From: Rhodospirillaceae bacterium
Lineage (GTDB): Bacteria; Pseudomonadota; Alphaproteobacteria; MPNO01; UBA2964
Direction: 5' to 3'
Length of the DNA: 64,000 nt
NCBI GenBank assembly: GCA_002720855.1
Contig: PBIN01000014.1
Coordinates: 329,619 to 393,618 of the forward strand
The first letter of the stretch is position 1. The number at the start of each line of letters is the position of its first letter. The translations under genes and the position numbers were made by a program. The notes under the pieces are model-generated. The model had not been told where the DNA came from and made no database searches. It worked only from the letters and a program-made list of their open reading frames with translations. Positions 54,209-62,530 of the stretch are shown in pieces.

Positions 54209-54994
54209 TTAGTTCGTGTGCATCCAATTCGTAATTTTTTCGACCACCTGCTCTTCGATTCCGAGAAATCCATGTGCCGACCGCGCTTTGCACGGGCCCG
54301 AAATATCCGGCCCGCCGCCATCGAATAATATCGTTTCCACTTTGAGAGCATTTTTGAGGGCAGCAGCGAATGCGGGAAGACTTTCGGCCGGCGTCGCCCT
54401 ACAGCCGTCTTCTTTGTGATGTACAATTAAAGACGGCACCACAATTTTGCGCAAATCTGCGTCATGCGCTGTCGGTTTTTCGGCCCTTGTTACTTCCGTT
54501 ACCGTTGCCGTAAAGACCGCGCCATCGATTTTTAACGTGCCAGCGAGATAAGCGACCCCAACGGTTCCGCGGCTGGTCCCGACGAGCCACAAGGGTGCCT
54601 TGGTCCTGGATCTCACCCATTTTACAACAGCTGCGATGTCTCGGCGGTACTCAGCGGTATCTCTCCAGTAAACGAGGCCTTTGCGGCGGCGGTCAGATGG
54701 AACATCGACCGTGATGGTAAAAACACCATGATTTGCAAATAACGCACGAGAGCGAACCAGAAAGTTATTGGTACGAGCACCTCTTCCCTTCCACAATTTG
54801 ACCTTTCCGCTGCCACCGGTAAACAGTATTGCTGCTGATTTGATTGGACCTTTCGGTTCTGTGACAACGAAGGAAATCGTGACACCTTTCCGCGTGGAGA
54901 CCGTCTCTTCGGTTTCAGCCTGTGCTGGGGAAGCCAGTATAGCGATCGCCAATAGGGGCGTTAGAATCGAACCCAAAGCGGGCCATGTTCGCAT
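54209..54994 (-). CDS. Secreted alpha/beta hydrolase
   Basis: 261 aa from ATG 54994, which has an AAGGAG ribosome site; the longer opening would overlap the divergent pntA gene and is not credible. The signal peptide ends near SPAQAET. The nucleophile elbow is VGTSRGTVG (Ser about residue 135), with Asp in HHKEDGCRA and His in SAHGFLGIE. The substrate is unknown; the fold covers esterases and dienelactone-hydrolase-like enzymes. It faces pntA across a 145-base divergent region. Confidence 0.8.
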   Translation of the reverse strand: MRTWPALGSILTPLLAIAILASPAQAETEETVSTRKGVTISFVVTEPKGPIKSAAILFTGGSGKVKLWKGRGARTNNFLVRSRALFANHGVFTITVDVPSDRRRKGLVYWRDTAEYRRDIAAVVKWVRSRTKAPLWLVGTSRGTVGVAYLAGTLKIDGAVFTATVTEVTRAEKPTAHDADLRKIVVPSLIVHHKEDGCRATPAESLPAFAAALKNALKVETILFDGGGPDISGPCKARSAHGFLGIEEQVVEKITNWMHTN

Positions 54995-55139
54995 AACCAA
55001 TCTCCTTTGCGCCCATGCTAATTTTAGAGTTATGCACACAATATCATCATTGAGTGACAAAGCCTCTTGGCAAAACTGTAACAAAGAGGCATTGTGCGCC
55101 CGCCAAAGGCGCGAGGCAGAGTAAAACACCAGCAGTTTG

Positions 55140-56312
55140 ATGAAGATCGCCGTTCCGAAAGAGAGATGGGCTAACGAAGCCCGCGTTTCTATCTCCCCAG
55201 AATCCGTAAAGAAATTTATCGCATTGGGATTTGATGTCATTGTTGAATCCGGTGCGGGAGAAGGCGCAACAATCTCCGATGCCGCTCTATCGGAGGCGGG
55301 GGCCACGATAGCGGCGAGTGCGGTTGAGGCGGTTGGTGATGCCGATATCGTTCTTCGGGTACAACGGCCGATGTCTGCAGGCGAGGGTGATGCAGATGAA
55401 GTGGCCATGATGAAATCTGGCTCGATACTGATTGGCACCTTATCGGCCCTTTCGAATCCTGAACAAGTTGAACTTTATGCCAAACAGGGCGTTACGGCTT
55501 TTGCGATGGAATTGTTGCCGCGCATAAGCCGGGCACAATCGATGGACGTTCTATCGTCGCAATCCAATTTGGCTGGGTACAAAGCGGTGCTCGACGCGGG
55601 GAATGAATATAAGCAGGCCTTTCCGATGATGATGACGGCGGCCGGAACCGTACCCCCGGCGAAAGTCCTGGTGCTTGGTGCCGGGGTCGCAGGCCTTCAG
55701 GCGATAGCCACTGCGCGTCGTCTCGGTGCGGTTGTATCGGCATACGATGTTCGGCCGGTAGTCAAGGAGCAGGTTGAAAGCCTCGGCGCGCGGTTTGTGG
55801 AAGTCGATTCCGAGGCAACCGAAGATGCCGAGACTGCAGGTGGCTACGCCAAGGAAATGACCGACGAATACAAAGCACGACAAGCCGAAGTTCTGCGGGA
55901 AGCGTTGATCAAGACCGATATTGCGATTTGCACGGCGCTTATTCCGGGACGTCCGGCGCCGGTACTCATTCCAGAGGAAACGGTTCAGGACATGCAGGAT
56001 GGCTCGGTTATCGTTGATCTCGCGGTCGAGCAGGGTGGAAATTGCCCCATCAGCGAATATGGCGAGGTTGTTGTTAAGCATGGAGTGACCATTGTCGGCC
56101 ACGCAAATGTTCCCAGCCGACTGGCAGCGGACGCCAGCCTGCTTTATGCGAAAAATCTACTCAATTTTATTACACCCATGGTCGATGCCGAAACCAAAGA
56201 ACTTGCGATCGATTGGGAGGACGAAATTATTCAGGGCTGTTTGGTGGCCCGTGACGGCAATGTTGTTCATCCGGCTCTGAATGAGGCGGAAGAAACCGCA
56301 AAGGCGAGCTAG
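55140..56312 (+). CDS. pntA: Proton-translocating NAD(P) transhydrogenase, subunit alpha-1 (PntAA)
   Basis: NAD(H)-binding domain I as a separate soluble subunit, 390 aa, as in Rhodospirillum rubrum. It starts [20 protein letters not shown] and contains [20 protein letters not shown] (about residues 127-146), the Rossmann motif [20 protein letters not shown] and the mobile-loop region before [13 protein letters not shown]. With the next two subunits it reduces NADP+ by NADH at the expense of the proton gradient. Only 1 base separates it from pntAB. Confidence 0.94.
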   Translation: MKIAVPKERWANEARVSISPESVKKFIALGFDVIVESGAGEGATISDAALSEAGATIAASAVEAVGDADIVLRVQRPMSAGEGDADEVAMMKSGSILIGTLSALSNPEQVELYAKQGVTAFAMELLPRISRAQSMDVLSSQSNLAGYKAVLDAGNEYKQAFPMMMTAAGTVPPAKVLVLGAGVAGLQAIATARRLGAVVSAYDVRPVVKEQVESLGARFVEVDSEATEDAETAGGYAKEMTDEYKARQAEVLREALIKTDIAICTALIPGRPAPVLIPEETVQDMQDGSVIVDLAVEQGGNCPISEYGEVVVKHGVTIVGHANVPSRLAADASLLYAKNLLNFITPMVDAETKELAIDWEDEIIQGCLVARDGNVVHPALNEAEETAKAS

Positions 56313-56313
56313 C

Positions 56314-56649
56314 ATGGACCCTACAAAAATAATGCAAGCCACCGAAACCGCGGCAGCGTCGGCGGCGACTGGTTCCCTGATTTCACTCGTTACTGTTTTC
56401 GTCCTTGCGGTTTTTGTCGGCTACTACGTCGTTTGGAATGTTACCGCGGCGCTGCATTCACCGTTGATGAGCGTCACCAACGCAATTTCCTCTGTCATTA
56501 TTGTAGGTGCCCTGATAGCGGCCGGTCCGACGGATGTGAATTTCTCGAAAATTATGGGCTTTTTGGCTGTAATCCTGGCGTCGGTAAACATATTTGGCGG
56601 CTTCATCGTCTCGCAGCGCATGCTGCAGATGTTCCGGAAAAAGGGGTAA
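56314..56649 (+). CDS. pntAB: Transhydrogenase subunit alpha-2 (PntAB)
   Basis: Small membrane subunit, 111 aa, with three to four hydrophobic segments ([55 protein letters not shown]). The [20 protein letters not shown] block is the conserved signature of the transhydrogenase membrane domain and is fused to domain I in E. coli PntA. It is sandwiched between pntA and pntB with 1- and 3-base gaps. Confidence 0.93.
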   Translation: MDPTKIMQATETAAASAATGSLISLVTVFVLAVFVGYYVVWNVTAALHSPLMSVTNAISSVIIVGALIAAGPTDVNFSKIMGFLAVILASVNIFGGFIVSQRMLQMFRKKG

Positions 56650-56652
56650 GAC

Positions 56653-58041
56653 GTGTCTGAAGATCTGACCGGTCTCGCCTATCTTGTAGCGGCTATTTGT
56701 TTCATCCTCGCATTGCGGGGGCTTTCATCGCCCGAAACCGCGCGTCGTGGCAATCTAATTGGTATTGTCGGGATGATAGTTGCGATTGGGACGACCCTCG
56801 CAAGTCCGCATGTGCTCAGCTACAGCTGGATTCTCGGCGGCATCGTCATCGGTGGCGCAATTGGTACGATCATTGCACTTAAAATCCAGATGACGGCGCT
56901 ACCGCAACTTGTTGCGGCATTTCACAGTCTTGTCGGACTTGCCGCTGTGTTCATCGCGACGGCGACATTGTATGCGCCAGATGCCTACGGAATCGGATCG
57001 GTCGGTAGTATTTTGACGGCTAGCCTGATTGAAATGTCGATCGGTACATTTATTGGGGCGATCACATTTACCGGATCGATTGTCGCATTTGCCAAGCTGC
57101 AGGGATTGGTATCAGGCGCACCGCTGGTGTTTCCCGGGCAGCACCTTCTCAACGCTGTCCTCGGACTTGCATCCATCGCGTTGATCGCTTGGTTCTCCAC
57201 CACTGAGTCTTACCAGGCCTACTGGTTGATCGTTGCGTTGGCATTGATCCTCGGCTTTCTGATTATTCTGCCTATTGGCGGTGCGGATATGCCGGTCGTT
57301 GTGTCCATGCTCAATTCCTATTCGGGTTGGGCGGCCTGCGGAATTGGCTTCACGCTTGGCAACACATTGTTGATCATCACCGGCGCACTTGTTGGCTCAT
57401 CCGGCGCAATCCTCAGCTACATCATGTGCAAGGGGATGAACCGATCATTCTTCAGCGTTATCCTTGGCGGCTTTGGAACCGAAGAGGGCGCAGCGGCGGA
57501 ATCAACCGGCGACAAAACTGTCCGTCAGGGCAGTGCAGAGGATGCCAGCTTTATCATGCAGAATGCGGGCAAGGTCATTGTGGTTCCTGGATACGGTATG
57601 GCGGTGGCACAGGCACAGCATGCGCTTCGTGAAATGGGCGATGTGCTCAAGGCGGCTGGCGTTGAGGTTTCCTATGCGATCCATCCTGTTGCCGGTCGTA
57701 TGCCCGGTCATATGAATGTACTTCTCGCCGAAGCAAATGTTCCCTATGACGAAGTGTTTGAACTTGAAGAAATCAATCACGAGTTTTCGACAGCCGACGT
57801 CGTCTACGTTATAGGCGCAAACGATGTCACGAACCCTGCCGCCAAGACCGACCCGAATAGTCCAATTTATGGAATGCCTATTCTTGATGTCGAAAAAGCG
57901 CAAACGGTCCTGTTTGTGAAGCGCAGCATGTCGTCTGGCTATGCCGGGGTGGATAACGAGCTGTTCTTCCGGGACAACACAATGATGTTATTCGGCGACG
58001 CCAAGAAAATGACCGAAGAAATACTTCATTCTTTAGGCTAA
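56653..58041 (+). CDS. pntB: Transhydrogenase subunit beta (PntB)
   Basis: 462 aa from GTG 56653. An N-terminal membrane domain of about eight to nine helices (to about residue 260; conserved GGADMPVVVSMLNSYSGWAA) is followed by the NADP(H)-binding domain III with VIVVPGYGMAVAQAQHALREM (about residues 309-329), HPVAGRMPGHMNVLLAEA and VIGANDVTNPAA. The ribosome site of the start is overlapped by the pntAB end, typical of a tight operon. Confidence 0.94.
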   Translation: MSEDLTGLAYLVAAICFILALRGLSSPETARRGNLIGIVGMIVAIGTTLASPHVLSYSWILGGIVIGGAIGTIIALKIQMTALPQLVAAFHSLVGLAAVFIATATLYAPDAYGIGSVGSILTASLIEMSIGTFIGAITFTGSIVAFAKLQGLVSGAPLVFPGQHLLNAVLGLASIALIAWFSTTESYQAYWLIVALALILGFLIILPIGGADMPVVVSMLNSYSGWAACGIGFTLGNTLLIITGALVGSSGAILSYIMCKGMNRSFFSVILGGFGTEEGAAAESTGDKTVRQGSAEDASFIMQNAGKVIVVPGYGMAVAQAQHALREMGDVLKAAGVEVSYAIHPVAGRMPGHMNVLLAEANVPYDEVFELEEINHEFSTADVVYVIGANDVTNPAAKTDPNSPIYGMPILDVEKAQTVLFVKRSMSSGYAGVDNELFFRDNTMMLFGDAKKMTEEILHSLG

Positions 58042-58105
58042 GTCTCAGATTTATCTTTTGTATTGAGTAATTGATTTGGGTCGCCGCGCGATCCATATTG
58101 ACGAT

Positions 58106-58693
58106 ATGGCTATACTTAAAATTTCCCGAATGGGGCATCCGGTTTTAGCGGAGCGCGCGAAAGAGGTTCCTGATCCAACCGCGCGTGAAATACGGAAGCT
58201 CGCTGAAGACATGCGCGAGACGCTTGCAGATATCCAGGGAGCTGGCCTCGCTGCACCGCAGGTTCATGTCAGTAAAAGGCTTGTCATATTTGCTGCGCCT
58301 CAGGAGCGTGGCGAAGAGGAAGGCGCGCCGGATACGGATTTTGCACCTATGACCGAACTCGTTAATCCTGAATGGCAACCGCTTTCAGATGAAATTGCGG
58401 TGGGTTGGGAAGGGTGTCTATCGGTTCCCGGGCTGACAGGTGCAGTACCGCGTCATACGCATATCCGCTATCGGGGACACACTCCGCAAGGACAGGTTAT
58501 AGAACGCGAGGCGACAGGATTTCATGCCCGAGTGTTTCAGCACGAATATGATCACCTGGACGGCATTCTCTACCCAATGCGAATGCACGACCATTCCTTA
58601 CTGGTATTTACCGAAGAAGCACAAAAGTTTGGTTTGCCCTCTCTTGTACCCCAAGAGGAAAACGCTGTCGGTGAAGGAGAGGCGGCCCAATGA
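58106..58693 (+). CDS. def: Peptide deformylase
   Basis: Removes the N-formyl group from new proteins, 195 aa from ATG 58106; an in-frame TTG at 58076 is less likely. The three family motifs are intact: GAGLAAPQV (about residue 50), EGCLSVPG (about residue 103) and the metal-binding HEYDHLDG (about residue 147). An acidic insert (ERGEEEGAPDTDF) lies between motifs 1 and 2. The coq9 gene overlaps its end by 4 bases. Confidence 0.93.
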   Translation: MAILKISRMGHPVLAERAKEVPDPTAREIRKLAEDMRETLADIQGAGLAAPQVHVSKRLVIFAAPQERGEEEGAPDTDFAPMTELVNPEWQPLSDEIAVGWEGCLSVPGLTGAVPRHTHIRYRGHTPQGQVIEREATGFHARVFQHEYDHLDGILYPMRMHDHSLLVFTEEAQKFGLPSLVPQEENAVGEGEAAQ

Positions 58694-59340
58694 CAAAAAA
58701 TTCGGAAAGCCGCATAGAGCAGAAAGATAACGTACTTCTGGCGATACTGCCGCATGTTGCGTTCGATGGCTGGACGGATGGTGCGTTAAAATCCGCTGCA
58801 GTCGATGCGGGTATAGATCATGTCGAGATCAAACGTTTCTTTCCCGGCGGGGTGCAGGAAATTGCGGCGTATTTTTGTGATTGGACGGACCGCCAGATGC
58901 TGGCAGCTATGGCAGAACAAGACATTTCGAATTTGAGACTGCGGGACCGCGTCGCCATGGCCGTCAGATGTCGTCTTGAAGCTTTGGCGCCATACAGGGA
59001 AACGGAGCGCCGAACGATAGCTTTCCTATCCTTACCGGGCAACGTACCAGTGGGGGTAAAGGCGCTATACAATACGGTTGATAGGATTTGGTATGCGGTC
59101 GGCGATAAATCCGCCGATTTTAGCTTTTATACAAAACGAGCACTGCTGGCGGCTGTTGTTTCGACAACAACCCTGTATTGGCTCAACGACGATTCAGACG
59201 AAAGGCACGAAAGCTGGGAATTTCTTGATCGGCGAATTGCCGATGTCATGAAAATTCCCACGTTGCGGGGCCGGATTGAGAAGGTCGCCAGCAAACTGCC
59301 TGACCCGTTCCGGATATTGCGAGCAACGCGCGCCCGCTAG
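58690..59340 (+). CDS. coq9: COQ9-family protein
   Basis: 216 aa. A TetR-like helical fold is implied by the N-terminal ILPHVAFDGWTDGALKSAA (about residues 19-37), followed by the COQ9 lipid-binding region (RRTIAFLSLPGNVPVGVKAL, then WYAVGDKSADFSFYTKRALL). COQ9 delivers ubiquinone intermediates to COQ7-type hydroxylases. It overlaps def by 4 bases. Convergent purE ends 9 bases away. Confidence 0.9.
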   Translation: MTKNSESRIEQKDNVLLAILPHVAFDGWTDGALKSAAVDAGIDHVEIKRFFPGGVQEIAAYFCDWTDRQMLAAMAEQDISNLRLRDRVAMAVRCRLEALAPYRETERRTIAFLSLPGNVPVGVKALYNTVDRIWYAVGDKSADFSFYTKRALLAAVVSTTTLYWLNDDSDERHESWEFLDRRIADVMKIPTLRGRIEKVASKLPDPFRILRATRAR

Positions 59341-59349
59341 CGTCCTGAT

Positions 59350-59880
59350 CTAGTTGGGTGTGCGGGGAACCGCTTTAGTCTGATCAGCCCGGAATTTGTC
59401 TACTGCTTTAGCGATCTTGTCATCCGTTAGCGCAAGAACGGCAGCTGACAACAACGCCGCATTTACAGCGCCCGCACGGCCGACAGCGAGGACACCAACA
59501 GGAATGCCGCCCGGCATTTGAACCATCGAAAGAACGCTATCCATGCCACCCATAACCCGGGTTTCCATCGGGCAGCCAAAAACCGGTTTGGCGGTCGTAG
59601 CGGCAACAACGCCGGGGAGTGCGGCAGCCATCCCAGCGCCGGCAATAAAGACCTTAGCACCGCGACCTTCGACATCTTTGATCCAGTCAATCAAACGCTC
59701 CGGCGTGCGGTGGGCCGAATGAACAGCAACCTCATTGGGGATGCGGAGCTTTTTGAGCGTATCAGCAGCATGCCGCATGGTTTCCCAATCTGACTGACTG
59801 CCCATAACGATTCCAACAAGTGGATTTTTCGATTTCGCCGGTGAACGACGGGCTCGTTTGGGTGCTGCTTTTCTGGCCAT
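59350..59880 (-). CDS. purE: N5-carboxyaminoimidazole ribonucleotide mutase
   Basis: Purine synthesis enzyme, 176 aa from ATG 59880 (AGAAGGAA ribosome site). The active-site block VGIVMGSQSDWETMRHA (about residues 23-39), SAHRTPERL and AGAGMAAALPGVVAATT are canonical class I PurE. A 20-residue Lys/Arg/Ala-rich N-terminal extension precedes the domain, longer than usual. purK, its normal neighbour, is not in the window. Confidence 0.93.
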   Translation of the reverse strand: MARKAAPKRARRSPAKSKNPLVGIVMGSQSDWETMRHAADTLKKLRIPNEVAVHSAHRTPERLIDWIKDVEGRGAKVFIAGAGMAAALPGVVAATTAKPVFGCPMETRVMGGMDSVLSMVQMPGGIPVGVLAVGRAGAVNAALLSAAVLALTDDKIAKAVDKFRADQTKAVPRTPN

Positions 59881-59921
59881 TTTCCTTCTCATCAGTTGTC
59901 GAATTGCGTCTCGTGCCATGC

Positions 59922-59949
59922 ATTATAGGGGGCGACCGAGTCCACGCAA
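59922..59949 (-). promoter_or_regulatory. Sigma-70 promoter candidate for purE
   Basis: On the minus strand a perfect -10 TATAAT (59922-59927) lies 16 bases from a weak -35 TTGCGT (59944-59949). The transcript would start about 35 bases before the purE ATG. Confidence 0.5.
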
Positions 59950-60056
59950 CGCCAAGCGATTCTCTATATTTCTAATAGTTCCTTAACGAAATGCGCGTTG
60001 ACTATCGACAGGAGCGTTCCATGCCGTAATGGGCGCCTGACAATTGCGGATAGGTC

Positions 60057-60797
60057 ATGAAGGTTTCGAGTTCCAGACCGATTGTACCAAACGCTAGACT
60101 TACCGCCGCCTATGCGCGATCCGACGAGTCAGCGACGCCGTCTGCACGTTCTATTTCTGATACGACGAATGTCTTGGGTATCCCGGATGCGGAACTGACG
60201 CCGAAGGTTCAAGGCGCTATCCAGCGTCTGATGGAAGAGGTCGAATCACTTCGTCGGGAACTTGAGCAAAGCCGTCAGCGCATTGCCTATCTAGAGCAAC
60301 TTGCCGACCAGGATGCATTGGCACCAGTAGCTAACCGGCGGGCATTTGTCCGCGAGCTCTCGCGTATAATGGCATTTGCAGAACGCTATGATTCGCCCAG
60401 CAGCCTTGTCTATTTCGATGTTAACGGGCTCAAACCGATTAACGATACCCATGGCCATCCCGCGGGTGATGCAGCGCTCATGCGAATTGCCGACATACTT
60501 GTGGAGAATGTGCGTGAGTCTGACGTTGTCGGGCGACTTGGCGGCGATGAGTTCGCTGTCATTTTGTCACAAGCAGACGAGAAGACAGCCGCCGAAAAAG
60601 CAAAAATTCTGGTAGAACGGGTCCAGGCGCAGCCGCTGGATTGGAATGGTTCAGAAATTCCTCTCATGGTGTCATACGGAATTTACACTTTTAACGGTGG
60701 TGATACCGCGGGCGAGGCTTTGGCGGCAGCTGATCGCGCTATGTATGAAAATAAAATGGCACATAAAAAGAGAGTGCAAGACGTCTCATCGACCTAG
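60057..60797 (+). CDS. GGDEF-domain diguanylate cyclase
   Basis: 246 aa, cytoplasmic. A short disordered N-terminus is followed by a coiled coil (about residues 60-85; MEEVESLRRELEQSRQRIAY) and the GGDEF domain. The catalytic motif RLGGDEFAVI is intact (about residue 163), so cyclic-di-GMP synthesis is expected; no I-site RxxD is obvious at its usual spacing. No sensor domain is visible; the coiled coil may couple to a partner. It may link to surface-protein control elsewhere in the window, but this is not shown. Confidence 0.88.
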   Translation: MKVSSSRPIVPNARLTAAYARSDESATPSARSISDTTNVLGIPDAELTPKVQGAIQRLMEEVESLRRELEQSRQRIAYLEQLADQDALAPVANRRAFVRELSRIMAFAERYDSPSSLVYFDVNGLKPINDTHGHPAGDAALMRIADILVENVRESDVVGRLGGDEFAVILSQADEKTAAEKAKILVERVQAQPLDWNGSEIPLMVSYGIYTFNGGDTAGEALAAADRAMYENKMAHKKRVQDVSST

Positions 60798-60805
60798 AGC
60801 GCCTT

Positions 60806-61006
60806 CTACGCGATATCGTCGGGAATCAACTGACTCCGGAGTGTCTGAATTTCATCTTTTAAAATTAGTTTACGCTTCTTTAGGCGTTGGACTTGGAGTT
60901 GGTCGAACGGTACTTCTTCGGAAACCTGATCAATTACATCATCGAGGTCGCGATGCTCGGTCTCGAGCGCGGCAATTCGGCGTCTTAGGGCTGCTTGATC
61001 TTCCAT
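60806..61006 (-). CDS. DUF465 (YdcH-like) small coiled-coil protein
   Basis: 66 aa. The motif EHRDLDDVIDQV (about residues 17-28) and PFDQLQVQRLKKRKLILKDE (residues 33-52) define DUF465. It forms an antiparallel helical hairpin. Function unknown. It is convergent with the GGDEF gene (8-base gap) and divergent from pfk. Confidence 0.88.
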   Translation of the reverse strand: MEDQAALRRRIAALETEHRDLDDVIDQVSEEVPFDQLQVQRLKKRKLILKDEIQTLRSQLIPDDIA

Positions 61007-61135
61007 CTTATCCGTTTAAGGCCTCATTTTGTGCTCCAAGCCAGGTGGGCTATGGGTACAGAAATTTCAGCTAGGGTTGCGTGATCTATTATAAACGGTT
61101 CTACATAAAATGTGTTCCAAGATGGTGAAAAGTTT

Positions 61136-62188
61136 ATGGCGATAAATCGTATAGGCGTACTAACCAGCGGTGGCGATTGTGCGGGCCTCAACGCCGTCAT
61201 CCGGGCAGTTACAAGACGGGCAATTCTCAAATATGGCTGGCAGGTCTACGGCGTAAATGATGGCAGCCATGGCCTGTTCGACCGACCACCGCGATTTCAG
61301 GAGCTCACTCTTCCCGATTTCACCGGGACAGTATTGCGCATGGGTGGAACGATTTTGGGATCGGTTAATAGCGGAGATCCGTTTGACTTTCCCATGCCCG
61401 ACGGCACGCGGCAGGATCGGTCGGCCGAGATTATAGATGGGTACGCTCAATTGGGGCTAGATGCCTTGATTGCGATCGGAGGCGACGGCAGCCTCGCAAT
61501 CCTGCGTGAACTGGCGCAGCAAGGAGACTGGAATCTCGTTGGCATTCCAAAGACGATCGATAACGATGTCGATATGACCGAGAACGCCGTCGGATACGTG
61601 ACGGCGGTTGATGTTGCCACAGAAGCGTTGGATCGGTTACAGCCGACGGCGGCAAGCCACAATCGGGTTATGATTCTGGAAGTCATGGGACGTGACCATG
61701 GACATATAGCCATCAATGCAGGCATTGCCGGTGGCGCCGACGTTATTCTCATTCCGGAAATTCCGTTTGATTTGGATCGAATCAAATCCAAGTTCGAAGA
61801 CGTGCTATCGGAGGAAGGGCGAAGCTTCGCTTTGGTCATCGTCGCTGAAGGCGTGAGGCCGATAGGCGAAACTATTGATAAAAATATCGGGCAATATCTT
61901 GGACAGCATATTGCCGAAATGACCGGCGCCGAGACGCGGGTTACGGTTCTTGGCCATACTCAACGTGGCAGGACGCCATCGCCGCGAGACCGTTTGTTTG
62001 CCTCGGCTTTCGGCATCCATGCGGTTGATTTGGTTGCCGAAGGAAAGTTCGATCGGATGGTCGCCTGGTCGAGTCGGGATTGTATCGATGTGCCGCTTGC
62101 GGATGTCGTTGGTCATTCGCGTGCAGTTGATCCCGATGGGTCAATTGTACGAACAGCGCGCGGTCTAGGAATCTGTCTTGGCGATTAG
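61136..62188 (+). CDS. pfkA: 6-phosphofructokinase
   Basis: 350 aa from ATG 61136. The family motifs are GVLTSGGDCAGLNAVIRAV (residues 6-24), IGGDGSLAIL (about residue 110) and the catalytic GIPKTIDNDVDMTENAVGY (about residues 132-150). The phosphoryl-donor residues are mixed: Gly in GGDGS (as in ATP enzymes) but Lys in PKTIDND (as in PPi enzymes). This combination occurs in group III enzymes, several of which use ATP. It is flanked on both sides by DUF465 genes. Confidence 0.9.
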   Translation: MAINRIGVLTSGGDCAGLNAVIRAVTRRAILKYGWQVYGVNDGSHGLFDRPPRFQELTLPDFTGTVLRMGGTILGSVNSGDPFDFPMPDGTRQDRSAEIIDGYAQLGLDALIAIGGDGSLAILRELAQQGDWNLVGIPKTIDNDVDMTENAVGYVTAVDVATEALDRLQPTAASHNRVMILEVMGRDHGHIAINAGIAGGADVILIPEIPFDLDRIKSKFEDVLSEEGRSFALVIVAEGVRPIGETIDKNIGQYLGQHIAEMTGAETRVTVLGHTQRGRTPSPRDRLFASAFGIHAVDLVAEGKFDRMVAWSSRDCIDVPLADVVGHSRAVDPDGSIVRTARGLGICLGD

Positions 62189-62242
62189 AGGAATGTGTGT
62201 CTAAAATAAGGCGTTCTGTTTATGGCTTATAAGGAGGTCAAT

Positions 62243-62407
62243 ATGATTGTTGACGAAGCTAAGTCTTCACTTGAAATGCACCATGCCGATTTAGAGAACC
62301 AACTTATTGAAGAACTTAACCGTCCTCAACCCGACCAGAACATCATCGCGGAAATCAAAAAACAAAAACTCCGAATAAAAGACGAACTTTCAGGGCTCAA
62401 CGCCTAG
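62243..62407 (+). CDS. Second DUF465-like small protein
   Basis: 54 aa from ATG 62243, which has a full AAGGAGG ribosome site; a longer in-frame start is not needed. It keeps the pattern HHADLENQLIEEL ... IIAEIKKQKLRIKDEL of the DUF465 helical hairpin, but with a shorter linker than the copy at 60806. It follows pfk by 54 bases. Confidence 0.78.
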   Translation: MIVDEAKSSLEMHHADLENQLIEELNRPQPDQNIIAEIKKQKLRIKDELSGLNA

Positions 62408-62530
62408 CAACAGAAAATACGTCGTCTACCCTCATTGAGGTAGATCTATGGGATGACAAACACCGTCGTTTTGGGCGACGATGAAATGGCTCGCTCGTGC
62501 CAGCAAATATGATGAAAGATGGGGAGGGAT
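62408..62530 (+). other. Leader region of prpE with two small hairpins
   Basis: Two short inverted repeats occur before prpE: TCTACC...GGTAGA (about 62428-62447) and CGTCG...CGACG (about 62464-62480). Neither has a T-run. They may be attenuator or operator elements, or chance. A GGGGAGG ribosome site ends the region. Confidence 0.3.

Noticed and set aside
54995..55438. A 148-residue N-terminal extension of the secreted hydrolase.
   Set aside because: It would overlap pntA antisense and bury a good signal peptide and the AAGGAG ribosome site at ATG 54994.
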